Shown here piece after piece: positions 1-7,955 of a DNA stretch of 20,089 bases. Source of the DNA: Cyanobacteria bacterium UBA5018 (GTDB lineage Bacteria > Cyanobacteriota > Cyanobacteriia > PCC-6307 > Cyanobiaceae); the NCBI GenBank assembly GCA_002396505.1, contig DGYA01000141.1, forward strand, positions 3,299 to 23,387, read 5' to 3'. Both the position numbers and the translations under genes were made by a program. Under the pieces are notes generated by a model. That model was not told the origin of the DNA, made no database searches, and saw nothing but the letters and a program-made list of their open reading frames with translations. How positions within the stretch are numbered: position 1 is the first letter of the stretch; every line of letters begins with the position of its first letter.

Positions 1-110
1 AGATCAGCCTTGGGGCGATCGCAACGATCCGCCAGCGCTTGAGCGCTGCCCTGGCGCAACCGATGGCAGAAGCACTGCAGACCGCCCGACAGCAGCCGGT
101 GGCCTACGTC

Positions 111-137
111 GTAGACGAAGTCTTGCGCGCAGCGGTT
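111..137 (+). repeat. 27-nt in-frame module, copy 1, in IS66 pseudogene
   Basis: This copy begins GTAGACGAAGTC, ends GTT, and encodes VDEVLRAAV. Family knowledge predicts YVDETG here, and the module stands where the Asp codon of DET should be, giving YV-VDEVLRAAV-ETG. It matches the copy at 638-664 at 21 of 27 positions by manual alignment. It contains a short GAC-GAA-GTC inverted repeat and a TGCGCGCA palindrome. Confidence 0.7.
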
Positions 138-637
138 GAAACCGGTGCCCCCACCGGCAATGCCGACGGGGGGAATCCCGATGGCAAGCGCGGCTGGCAG
201 TGGGTGATGGTGACCACCGTGGTGACGGTGTTTGTGCAGGGCCTGAGCTGCTCGGCGGCGGCCGCGATCGAGCTGTTGGGGGATGCCTTGGCGGTATCGT
301 GGTGAGCGATCTATTCACGGCCTACAACTATTTCCCTCTGGAGCAGTGTCAACTGTGCTGAGCGCACATTATTCGTGATCTGACGGCAATCGCTGGCCGT
401 CGGGGCGCCAGCGGTGAAATCGGAGCGGAGTTGCTGGCGTTGCAGCAACAGCTGTTTGGGCTCTGGCACCAATTGAAGGACGGCACGCTGCAACGGGTGG
501 TGGAGCTAGGTTGTCAGCGCGGTGAGCAAATGCCGTGGGCCAAAACGGTGCGCACCTGCGATCAGCTGCTGCAACGCAGCGATGGCTTGTGGACCTTCCT
601 TGAGATCCAGGGGGGCGAGCCCACCAACAACGCCGCC

Positions 638-664
638 GTAGACGAAGTCCTCTCCGCAGGAGTT
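638..664 (+). repeat. 27-nt in-frame module, copy 2, in IS66 pseudogene
   Basis: This copy begins GTAGACGAAGTC, ends GTT, and encodes VDEVLSAGV. It stands where the catalytic Glu of the IS66 motif NN-x-A-E-R should be, so NNAAERALRP has become NNAA-VDEVLSAGV-RALRP. It contains GAC-GAA-GTC and CTCC-GCA-GGAG mini inverted repeats. No third copy was found by eye in this window. Confidence 0.7.
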
Positions 665-883
665 AGGGCATTGCGGCCAGCGGTGATTCACCGAAAGATC
701 AGGGATTGGCCGAGCAACAGCCGTGGCATCCAATCCGCCAAAGGGGCCCTTTGTCGCAGTCGTCTGCTCACGGTCACCACCACCCTCCGGCAACAGGGCC
801 GAGACATCTGACCCTTGCTGGAGCAGGTTTGGATCGCCCATCACCGCGGCGGGATGATGGGCTCACTGCTGCCGGAGTTCTAA

Positions 884-1404
884 ACTCCTCAGCACAGGTC
901 GTTGCTTCTTTGGTCGCGCTGCGATGAGCGATTAGGGGTAGAATGGCGAAGTGATGACTACTAACTCGTGAACTGAAGATAATGGTTCTCTTGGATCTGG
1001 GGAGCAATCTCTTCATTCCTGAGCCTCAAGCGTTGCTTGATATAGAGTGATTCGAAAGCCAGTCCGACTGGCTTGGCAGGGGTGCCAACATTGGCGATCA
1101 ACTGAGGCGCATAAATTTCCTCTAGCTCTTGCCAAGGTATGAGCTACGCAAGCAGCACCCAGCGGTTGACTGGGTCAAATGCACCGCCAAAAGGCAACTG
1201 AAAGGCAGCTGAAAGGCTTCGATAGAAAGCCGACCGTGATGCTGATCTGATACATTTGTGGCTGTAAGCCGTAACGGCATTCATTGGCTGCCTGCTTCCC
1301 GGCCAGCTTGCCAGCTCTGAGCAGCTGAAACCAGCTGCGGCGCAATGGATTTGCCTTTTCCAGGAAGCCCTACTAAACTCGGATAAAATGTTAAACTGTT
1401 TGCC
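884..1404. other. Intergenic stretch between IS66 relic and polysaccharide operon
   Basis: Apart from the minus-strand IS5-like fragment there is no supported gene here. The last 120 bases (1285-1404) upstream of the methyltransferase become AT-richer near 1378-1400 and contain GATAAAAT at 1382-1389, a possible -10-like segment. No convincing -35 hexamer was seen, so a promoter for the operon is likely but not resolved. Confidence 0.4.
961..1284 (-). pseudogene. IS5-like transposase N-terminal fragment
   Basis: On the minus strand the frame from the ATG at 1284 reads MNAVTAYSHKC, then LPFGGAFDPVNRWVLLA, an in-frame TAG at 1144-1146, then LIPWQELEEIYAPQL, FESLYIKQRLRLRNEEIAPQIQENHYLQF and a stop at 961-963. 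The pattern LPFGG-L-P-NRW-LA-LIPW followed by LYIKQRL-L-DEEI is characteristic of the N-terminal DUF772 region of IS5/IS1182-type DDE transposases. The TAG sits where a Lys (AK-LIPW) is usual. Weak similarity continues in another frame toward about 905 (SPF-P, SLI-HR), so decay goes on past the stop. The catalytic domain is absent. The fragment abuts the tail of the IS66 relic, so one element may have inserted into or beside the other. Confidence 0.75.
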
Positions 1405-2280
1405 TTGACCATTTCTTCGGCTCCCCTGATGGCGCCTAGCGAAGCGCTCATGGCGCTCCACGACCGCCATGAGCGCTTCTCCAGCCTGGCGGAATTTTTG
1501 CCATTGCTGCCTCAGCGTCTCCAGGAAGGCCGCCTGCTGGTCGGGGCTGCGGATGTCATCCGCTCCCTGGGGATTATTGAGCCGCTCACCGGGCGCCACA
1601 TCCCCCCGAAAGAAATCAGGATCAGCCCGCCAAACTTTCGAGAATCAATTTTAGCTGAGGGTTGTCTCTCCCGCAACCGGGCCAGCCTCAAAATCATGGA
1701 GAGCCTCTTCGGCTCGTTGGAGGCTGTGTCCAACCAGAGGATCTACCTGGCGGAGGCGATCACCGGCTTTGCCATCTGGATGCGGCGGTACATGCCCCAG
1801 CTCACTCAGAGCGAATACCTCACTGGCGCAGATGCTTTCCAGGACGGCGAGATTCCTCATCAGGATCTCAGTGCCCTAAGCTATGCAGATCACAGCTTTG
1901 ACTTGGTGCTCTGCAACGAGCTGTTCGAGCACATCAGCAACCTACCGCTGGCCCTTGGCGAGGTTAAGCGGGTGCTGCGTCCCGCTGGGCGGCTGATTGC
2001 CACGTTCCCGATGGCCTTCGGCCAGGAAGCCTCGATCCAGAAGGCGCGGATTGTCGGAAACAGTGGTGAAGTGGAATTTATTGGTGAACCTGATTTCCAT
2101 GGCGATCCGATTCGGCCCGAACATGGCTCCTTGGTGTTTCAGATTCCGGGCTGGGATATTCTCGCCATGGCCCATTCGGCGGGGTTCTCCCACGTGGTGA
2201 TGCATCTGATCACCAGCTGGAAACAGGGCGTGCTCGGAGGTGATCTGGCAGGTGTGCTGGTGCTGGAGGCCCAATCATGA
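1405..2280 (+). CDS. Class I SAM-dependent methyltransferase (type 11)
   Basis: The product (up to 291 aa) looks like a methyltransferase that modifies a sugar or glycan intermediate in the cytoplasm. The C-terminal half shows the Methyltransf_11 core: DLSALSYADHSFDLVLCNEL (residues about 152-171), FEHISNLPLALGEVKRVLRP, GRLIATFPM and PGWDILAMAHSAGF near the end. The classical glycine-rich motif I is not obvious; SEYLTGAD may stand in its place. The start is uncertain. TTG at 1405 gives the longest frame, since an in-frame stop lies at 1384-1386; ATG at 1429 (residue 9) is the alternative. The stop overlaps the next start as ATGA, indicating translational coupling to the GT2 gene. Methyl acceptor unknown; the family call is good. 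Confidence 0.85.
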   Translation: MTISSAPLMAPSEALMALHDRHERFSSLAEFLPLLPQRLQEGRLLVGAADVIRSLGIIEPLTGRHIPPKEIRISPPNFRESILAEGCLSRNRASLKIMESLFGSLEAVSNQRIYLAEAITGFAIWMRRYMPQLTQSEYLTGADAFQDGEIPHQDLSALSYADHSFDLVLCNELFEHISNLPLALGEVKRVLRPAGRLIATFPMAFGQEASIQKARIVGNSGEVEFIGEPDFHGDPIRPEHGSLVFQIPGWDILAMAHSAGFSHVVMHLITSWKQGVLGGDLAGVLVLEAQS

Positions 2281-4499
2281 TGCGTGCGACCACCGCCGAG
2301 CTCCAGCAGCGCCTACTGCACAATCCCGGCGATCCGCAGGGATGGAAGACCCTGAACCAGCTGCTCCAGGAGGGTGAATCCACACCCGAGCCTGAGGCAA
2401 AGCAAACCATGGCTGCCGCAGCCAGCGCAGCTCCAGCCCCGCCACGCCAGAAGCGTGTGCAAAAACAGAAGAGTGTTCAAAAGACGAGCTTCGACCCTCG
2501 CACCCCGCGACCACTGCATTCGCGCTGGACCTCAGTGGGTTCTCCGGAAGAACGCCGGCTGATTGAAAACCAGCTGGCGGAACTGGTGCAGCAGCTGCAA
2601 GCGGAAGAGCCGGAAACCCTGATCCCCCGCCTGGGTCGGGACCTGCCAGCTGGCCTGGTGGACAAGCTTGACAACCCTGCCCTCTACGCCCTGGGAGAGG
2701 CCTGCTATCGGCAGGAGCGATTTGAGCTCGGGCTACCCCTGCTGCAGGGCCTGATCGCCAGGGGCGAAGAGGCCGGCGACCTGCTCGATTGGGCCCGCCT
2801 GTTCGCGGCGCGCTGCCAGCGGGGCAGCGGCCTGCTGGGCGAAGCACGCAGTAGCTTCGAGTCGCTGGCCGCAAAGGACGCCGGCGAGAGTAACTGCGAG
2901 CCAGGCTTTCATGCCCAGGTGGACCTGGCCTGGCTCGATCTCAACGCCGGCAACCCCGAAGCTGCCAAGGAGAGATTACAAATTCTGCTAAATTCCTCCT
3001 TCTGTAGCGAGCATGAAACCGTTCTGGATCTGCTGGGCCGGGTGATCTCCACGTTGGAGTGGCTGGAAACCAACCCCCGCAACCAGCTGAGCCACATCCG
3101 CGATCTGGCCGACAGCGCCAGCCTGGTGTTTGCAGCTGATGCCCTACAGCTTTCCCCCTGTGGCACACTTCTGCAGCTGGAGGGCTGGCTGGTGGATCCC
3201 AACCGCCAGGTGAGCCATCTCTGCCTGATCCGCGGCCGCCGTGTGCAATGGCTGGATCTGGGTCAGGCCCAGTACCGCCATCGCGGGGATCTGGCCGAGG
3301 TGCTTCAACGCTGTGGCGCCCCGGCCGATTTCGATGCCGGCCTGAAGCTTGCCGTGGCATACCACCAAGAAGAGGCCGTGCCACTCGACCCAGGCGAAGC
3401 AGCTGAATTGTTCGTGGTGCTGCGCAATGGAGATCAGTTCTGCCTGCACCGCCCGATGGTGGCCGTGAGCTTCGATGTTCCACGCTTCAAGGGCTTGCTG
3501 GACGCCGCCATCAGCGACCGCTGCAGCGTGGAGAGCCCTGGCTGCCTGGTGCGCATCCGCGAGGCCTGGAGCCGGCAGATGCAGCAACGGCTACAACGGC
3601 CGGCTCAGCACCAGCGCCATGGAACGAGATCCAAACCAGCCGAGCTGAGCGTGGTGGTACCGCTATACGGGCGGATTGACTTCATGGAGTACCAGCTGAA
3701 CTGGTTCAATGCCTGGCTGCGACGCCTGGGCAGCAACGCCCCAGGACTGCAGCTTATCTATGTATTGGATGATCCGCGCCTGGAGGCTGAGTTCCGAGCC
3801 CTGGTGAAACGCTGCCAAACGCTCTACCGCATGCCGTTTGAAACGGTGATCAACCCGGAGAACCTGGGTTTTGCCGGCGCCAACAACCGGGGTGTTCTCT
3901 ATGCCACTGCACCCTATTTGCTGCTGCTAAACTCAGATGTGCTGCCAGCCAACGATCACAGCCTCGAAACCATGCTACGGGCCCTGCAACAGCATCCCCG
4001 CCGAGTTGGAGCTCTGGGAGCAAGGCTGCTGTTTGACAACGGTGGTATCCAGCACGTGGGCATGGAGTTCGTAAAGGAGGACGACCTGGATGGTGAACTG
4101 GGGCGCGTATGGCTCAACGAACACCCCCTCAAGGGCGTGAACGTGGGCTTTGGAGAGCAGGAGCGCTTGGAGCTGCGTGAAGTGGAGGCGGCCACGGCCG
4201 CCTGTCTGCTTATGCAAACCGAACGCTTCCGGACCCTAGGCGGTTTCAGCACCCACTATGTGGTGGGCGACTTTGAGGATTCGGATCTCTGCCTAAAGGT
4301 GCGCCGTATGGGCCTGGGTATTTATGTGGATCTGGAGGCCTGCTTCTATCACCTGGAACGGCAGAGCGTGGGTTATGGCGAAAAAAGCGATGCGCTGAAG
4401 ATGAAGGTGGTAGCCACCAATGCATTGGAACATCATCAGCGCTGGTGCAGCACCATCGAACGATTGAAGAGTGGCCAACAAGTAGGAGTGCAGCCATGA
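2277..4499 (+). CDS. TPR-like/GT2 two-part glycosyltransferase
   Basis: This 740-aa protein probably transfers a sugar from a nucleotide donor to a growing surface glycan. The N-terminal part (about 1-260) has a basic, Pro/Ala-rich linker (30-90) followed by helical TPR-like repeats (ALGEACYRQERFELGLPLLQ, QVDLAWLDLNAGNPEAAKER). Residues about 275-400 form an unrecognised, probably beta-rich middle region. From about 455 a GT-A glycosyltransferase family 2 domain is clear: LSVVVPLYGR, VINPENLGFAGANNRG (about 525-540), LLLLNSDVLP with the acidic donor-site motif (about 547-556), and DFEDSDLCLKVRRMG (about 665-679). A GGAGG-type ribosome site sits just upstream, and the start overlaps the methyltransferase stop. 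The TPR-like half may bind partner proteins. Donor and acceptor cannot be told from the sequence. Confidence 0.9.
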   Translation: MMRATTAELQQRLLHNPGDPQGWKTLNQLLQEGESTPEPEAKQTMAAAASAAPAPPRQKRVQKQKSVQKTSFDPRTPRPLHSRWTSVGSPEERRLIENQLAELVQQLQAEEPETLIPRLGRDLPAGLVDKLDNPALYALGEACYRQERFELGLPLLQGLIARGEEAGDLLDWARLFAARCQRGSGLLGEARSSFESLAAKDAGESNCEPGFHAQVDLAWLDLNAGNPEAAKERLQILLNSSFCSEHETVLDLLGRVISTLEWLETNPRNQLSHIRDLADSASLVFAADALQLSPCGTLLQLEGWLVDPNRQVSHLCLIRGRRVQWLDLGQAQYRHRGDLAEVLQRCGAPADFDAGLKLAVAYHQEEAVPLDPGEAAELFVVLRNGDQFCLHRPMVAVSFDVPRFKGLLDAAISDRCSVESPGCLVRIREAWSRQMQQRLQRPAQHQRHGTRSKPAELSVVVPLYGRIDFMEYQLNWFNAWLRRLGSNAPGLQLIYVLDDPRLEAEFRALVKRCQTLYRMPFETVINPENLGFAGANNRGVLYATAPYLLLLNSDVLPANDHSLETMLRALQQHPRRVGALGARLLFDNGGIQHVGMEFVKEDDLDGELGRVWLNEHPLKGVNVGFGEQERLELREVEAATAACLLMQTERFRTLGGFSTHYVVGDFEDSDLCLKVRRMGLGIYVDLEACFYHLERQSVGYGEKSDALKMKVVATNALEHHQRWCSTIERLKSGQQVGVQP

Positions 4500-5779
4500 G
4501 AGTTCTTTATCTTGTTCATGCGCACCAGAGCTTTTCAGTGGGTGGGGCCGAAAATGCAGCCTTTTCTCTGTTCAATGAACTGCAGGCCCAGCAGGGAAGT
4601 GAATCTTGGATCCTTTGCGCCGTTCACACCAGTCGCGGCCTGCTAGGCCACGGAGAACTGCGCAGCGTGGAGGGAACAGAACGGGAATATCTGATTGGCA
4701 CCGAATGCGATTGGTTCCGATTCAACAACACCCACATTCCCAGCCTGCGCCGAGGCCTGCAGCGACTGCTTGATCACATCAAGCCTGATGTGATCCACCT
4801 GCAGCACTACAGCCATTTCGGCATCGACGTGATCCCCCTGCTGCAGACGCTATGCCCAACCGCCAAGGTTGTGGTGACACTGCATGAGTACTTGGCCATC
4901 TGCATGCACAACGGCCAGATGGTGACGACTCAGCAACTGAAGCTCTGCAACAAGTCCACACCACTGGCCTGCTCGATGTGCTTCCCAGAGCGCAGCGCCC
5001 AGGAAATGTTCCTGCGGCACCACTACATCAAAACAATTTTAGAAAGCTGTGATGCGTTGATCAGTCCAAGCGATTTCCTGATTCAGCGCTACCGGGATTG
5101 CGGCATCGACCATGAGCGTTTCTACATGATCGAAAACGGATTGCCACCGCAATTCGAACTAGCACGCCAAGCTAAATACCGTCAAACATATTCAAAGGAA
5201 CTAAACCGTTTCTCCTATTTTGGCCAGCTCAACCTCTACAAAGGCCCCCTGGTCCTGCTCAAGGCCGCCTACCTGCTGCAGGAGCGGGACATCACCAACT
5301 TCACCATCCACATCCACGGCGCCAACCTCGAGCATCAGCCCGCAGACTTCCAGGAGCAGTTTGCCCTGTTCCACGACAAGGTGAAGGATCGGGTGCTACT
5401 GCGTGGCAGCTATCGCCAGGTGGACATGGAAAGCCTGATGATCGAGTCCGACTGGATGGTGATCCCCTCCATCTGGTGGGAGAATTCGCCAGTGGTGATT
5501 CAGGAAGCCTTCTTTTATCAGCGGCCTGTGCTGGGAAGCGACATCGGCGGTACCGCCGAGAAGATCGACGGCCGCGGTGGTATCACCTTTGCGGCCCGCA
5601 GTGAATCCAGCTTGGCGGCCTCCATGGAGCGCTGCATCGGCAATGCGGCCCTTCACCAGGGCTTGGTTGGTGAAATGGAGCAGCCGACGACGGCCAATAG
5701 TTGCCTGCTTCAGCATTTGAAAATATATGATACAATCTATTCCACCTCCAATTCCACGCGGGAATCTTTGTTGACATGA
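4496..5779 (+). CDS. Glycosyltransferase family 4 protein
   Basis: This 427-aa GT-B glycosyltransferase probably uses a nucleotide sugar in surface-polysaccharide assembly. The N-terminal Rossmann half carries the acceptor-side signature GGAEN (residues 16-20) and VVTLHEYLAICMHNG. The C-terminal half shows FSYFGQLNLYKGPLVLLKA and the GT4 donor-site E-x7-E region WWENSPVVIQEAFFYQRPVL followed by GSDIGG (about 326-350). I chose ATG 4496 over an upstream in-frame ATG at 4445 for three reasons: AGGAG lies 7 nt before it (4484-4488), it overlaps the GT2 stop as ATGA, and the family begins with a hydrophobic strand like MRVLYLVHAH. Its own stop overlaps the sulfotransferase start by the same 4-nt arrangement. 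Confidence 0.9.
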   Translation: MRVLYLVHAHQSFSVGGAENAAFSLFNELQAQQGSESWILCAVHTSRGLLGHGELRSVEGTEREYLIGTECDWFRFNNTHIPSLRRGLQRLLDHIKPDVIHLQHYSHFGIDVIPLLQTLCPTAKVVVTLHEYLAICMHNGQMVTTQQLKLCNKSTPLACSMCFPERSAQEMFLRHHYIKTILESCDALISPSDFLIQRYRDCGIDHERFYMIENGLPPQFELARQAKYRQTYSKELNRFSYFGQLNLYKGPLVLLKAAYLLQERDITNFTIHIHGANLEHQPADFQEQFALFHDKVKDRVLLRGSYRQVDMESLMIESDWMVIPSIWWENSPVVIQEAFFYQRPVLGSDIGGTAEKIDGRGGITFAARSESSLAASMERCIGNAALHQGLVGEMEQPTTANSCLLQHLKIYDTIYSTSNSTRESLLT

Positions 5780-6834
5780 AAACTCTAATTGTACATATCG
5801 GGACAGGAAAAACTGGATCCACTTCTATTCAAAAGTACCTAAAAAGTATTCAGCCTGCTCTTTCCGAAAAAAATATCGCTTACTTTGGGATTAATCTAGA
5901 CCTAGTACCAAGCCCAAAAGATCGCCCTTGGCAAAAGCCTGCGGGCACTCATATTCTGCAACGCATGCCTTTGGAATCGGCCAAGGTGGAGGTCAGTCAG
6001 GTTCTAGTGGAAGCATTGAACTCACTGGATGATAATGGGGTAGCGGTGTGGAGCAACGAATCGATCTATGAAAAGCCACTTTTGTATGTGCATGCTTTGC
6101 AGGAAGCTCAATCCAAACTAGGCATTAATGTTGTTGTGGTTGCTTATGTCAGAGCCATTAAGTCTTATGTCGCTTCTGCCTATAAGCAATGGGGAGTAAG
6201 GCACAAAACATATAGTGGGTCGGTTGTTGGTTTCGCGGAATGGGTCGGCAGGCAAACCAAGTTTCTTTCCTACGGCGCAGCACTGAAGATATGGGAAGAT
6301 GCTTTTACCAGTAATTTCAAGCTATTTAACTATGACGTCCTTGACGACGTGCGAATCAGCTTCATGCAGCTGATTCCGGGTTGCGAGGATATGCTCCCGC
6401 CGGCGCTACAGGCAAAAGACAATGCTTCGCCAGGTGATCTACATCTTGCCCTATATGCACTTTACAATAGCCTTTTCGCTGAATCAGTGTTGCCAATTGA
6501 TGTGGCCTCTCTGATCAGCAGGAATAAGCTTGCGCACGGCGGCATGCTGGAAGGGTCTCTTGCGAAGCTTTATCCTTCAGGCCAGGAATTAGATGATGCG
6601 ATTGCGCTCTTCACAAAAGACCAGGAAATTGCCAATCAAATTCTTTCCAGTAAACAGCAGCCCTTGCTTCAAAATTCTCTGGCAAGCTCACAGCCGAGCG
6701 TTGCTTCTTCGGCAGATGATGCAACGCTGAATAACGGTGTTTTGTCGTTGCTTATTGCTATAGCCGTGGAGCAGGAAAAGCGTATTGTATCCTTGGAAAC
6801 TTTGGTTGCAACTCTAGTTAAAAAGAGAGTTTAG
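5776..6834 (+). CDS. PAPS-dependent sulfotransferase-like protein
   Basis: The 352-aa product resembles cytoplasmic sulfotransferases that move sulfate from PAPS to a hydroxyl, here probably on the operon's glycan. The 5'-phosphosulfate loop is near the N-terminus: VHIGTGKTGSTSIQKYL (residues 6-22). A 3'-phosphate-binding candidate is YVRAIKSYVASAYKQ (124-138), with Arg126 and Ser130 in the expected arrangement. The C-terminal 40 residues (LLIAIAVEQEKRIVSLETLV) look like a short helical or coiled-coil tail. The gene is visibly AT-richer than its upstream neighbours and uses more A/T-ending codons, which hints at separate acquisition. It starts inside the GT4 stop codon (ATGA). The substrate is unknown; the family call rests on the P-loop and is fairly secure. 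Confidence 0.82.
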   Translation: MKTLIVHIGTGKTGSTSIQKYLKSIQPALSEKNIAYFGINLDLVPSPKDRPWQKPAGTHILQRMPLESAKVEVSQVLVEALNSLDDNGVAVWSNESIYEKPLLYVHALQEAQSKLGINVVVVAYVRAIKSYVASAYKQWGVRHKTYSGSVVGFAEWVGRQTKFLSYGAALKIWEDAFTSNFKLFNYDVLDDVRISFMQLIPGCEDMLPPALQAKDNASPGDLHLALYALYNSLFAESVLPIDVASLISRNKLAHGGMLEGSLAKLYPSGQELDDAIALFTKDQEIANQILSSKQQPLLQNSLASSQPSVASSADDATLNNGVLSLLIAIAVEQEKRIVSLETLVATLVKKRV

Positions 6835-6875
6835 TATGTCTGCATTTCTACACGTTGACGAGGTAGGTGCACATC

Positions 6876-7955
6876 ATGAGCAGTGATCTGGTGTTGGAGG
6901 GCAGTGAAGGCTTTCTTTTCCTCAGCGGAGGGAGGCACAGTCCGCTTCGTTTTGCCAGGGCAAGAGCCACGCTAAAGCCTGAACTGATTTCGTAGTTCTG
7001 AGAAATCATCCAGCGACGCAAGGCCCAGCTGGAGCGGCGAGGCATTCGCTTCGCCCACCTGATCGCTCCTGACTCTGTATGCCAGGAGGTGTTTCCCGTG
7101 GAGGTGGTCGCTTGCCTGGGTGATGAATATCTGAAAGCAGCCCCAGTCGAGGCTCTGAAGAGCTGGGTGACGTATTCGCGCCAGTTGCTGGCCGATGATT
7201 TTAGGCAGAACTGCTACCGGGTGGACACTCACTATCGCCCATCGGGTACCCTGATGGTGATCAGGGAATTGCTCAGAATTGCCTGCGGCGAAGCGGCCAT
7301 CAAGTTGATGCCGGATCGCAATGAGTTGCGCTTCACTAGTCAGAGTAATTGGTCTGGTGATCTCGGCTCGAAGCTCTTCCCCGTTAGGACCGAAGACTGT
7401 GAACGAATTGCGCTTCCCGTATCAATCAACTGCTATTCAAATAGACTGGGCGGTGGCAATAACGGCATCGTTGACTTATGCATCAACCGTGCCTTCCTCA
7501 GCGCTGACCCCAGCTCTGCTGGCCTGGGGAGGGTGATGGTTAGTGGCGACAGCTTTGGAAGAGATATTGCCCGTACCCTTTCTCTCATCACTCAGGAGGT
7601 GCTATTTGTGTGCACCCCATTCCTGCATGTTGAGCTGGTGGACGCCATGAAGCCGGATGTGGTGTTTGCGCAGAATGCCGAGCGCTATCTATCTGGAGTG
7701 TCTTCGGATGAGGATCGGCCCGTATTCTTACCTTATCCATTCTTCAAGCAAAATGAGTATATAGTTGAAGCTGAGATGGCACAAGCATTGTCCGCAGTGC
7801 TGTCCTATGGAAGGCCTCCCTATGAGGCTTTCCTGAAAAAATGCATAGCGAACCTCTCTGATTTTATGCCTGCTCCAGCACCTCATCCAGACCACCAGCG
7901 CATCTCAGGATCGCTTCGCATTGGAGGACAACCTCAAGCATTATCTGGCCACTGA
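6876..7955 (+). pseudogene. AlgX/SGNH-like O-acyltransferase gene with two in-frame stops
   Basis: The frame from ATG 6876 (GAGGTAGG upstream, 41 nt after the sulfotransferase stop) reads MSSDLVLEGSEGFLFLSGG, as expected for the start of AlgX/AlgJ-type SGNH proteins. TAG at 6993-6995 and TGA at 6999-7001 (codons 40 and 42) interrupt the frame, which then continues unchanged with EIIQRRKAQLERRGIRFAHL. Later hallmarks are VDTHYRPSG (about 116-124) for the Asp/His region, VMVSGDSFGRD (about 221-231) with the nucleophile Ser, and KPDVVFAQNAERYL. Such proteins acetylate exopolysaccharides, which fits the operon. Both stops could each come from one C-to-T change in Gln or Arg codons. The last about 25 residues read poorly, so a frameshift near 7865-7890 probably joins it to the ORF ending at 8277. 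The part from 7089 remains open and could be translated only by reinitiation. Confidence 0.75.

Larger units (their letters stand above)
1..883 (+). pseudogene. IS66-type transposase pseudogene, 5' end outside window
   Basis: This is a DDE transposase relic of the IS66 type; intact members mobilise their own IS. Read in frame 3 from base 3 it gives a continuous IS66-like core (GAIATIRQRLSAALAQP, then ETGAPTGNADGG and KRGWQWVMVT). A 1-nt loss near 286-290 moves the frame, and the frame starting at 290 continues with VVSDLFTAYN, which holds the second catalytic Asp. A TGA at 359-361 stands where LCWAH needs Trp. The frame then runs through LLALQQQLFGLWHQ, EPTNNAA, RALRPAVIHRKI and RSRLLTVTTTLRQQGRDI. 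A second TGA at 809-811 again replaces Trp, followed by EQVWIAHHRGG and a natural stop TAA at 881-883. There are three in-frame insertions: two copies of a related 27-nt module (111-137, 638-664) and about 18 nt near 701-721. The family call is firm; the exact subgroup is not. It cannot be functional. Confidence 0.88.

Noticed and set aside
359..811. TGA at two Trp positions of the transposase as a sign of a UGA=Trp code
   Set aside because: Intact genes in the window use TGG for Trp and end in TGA (for example 2278-2280, 4497-4499), so plain mutation is simpler.
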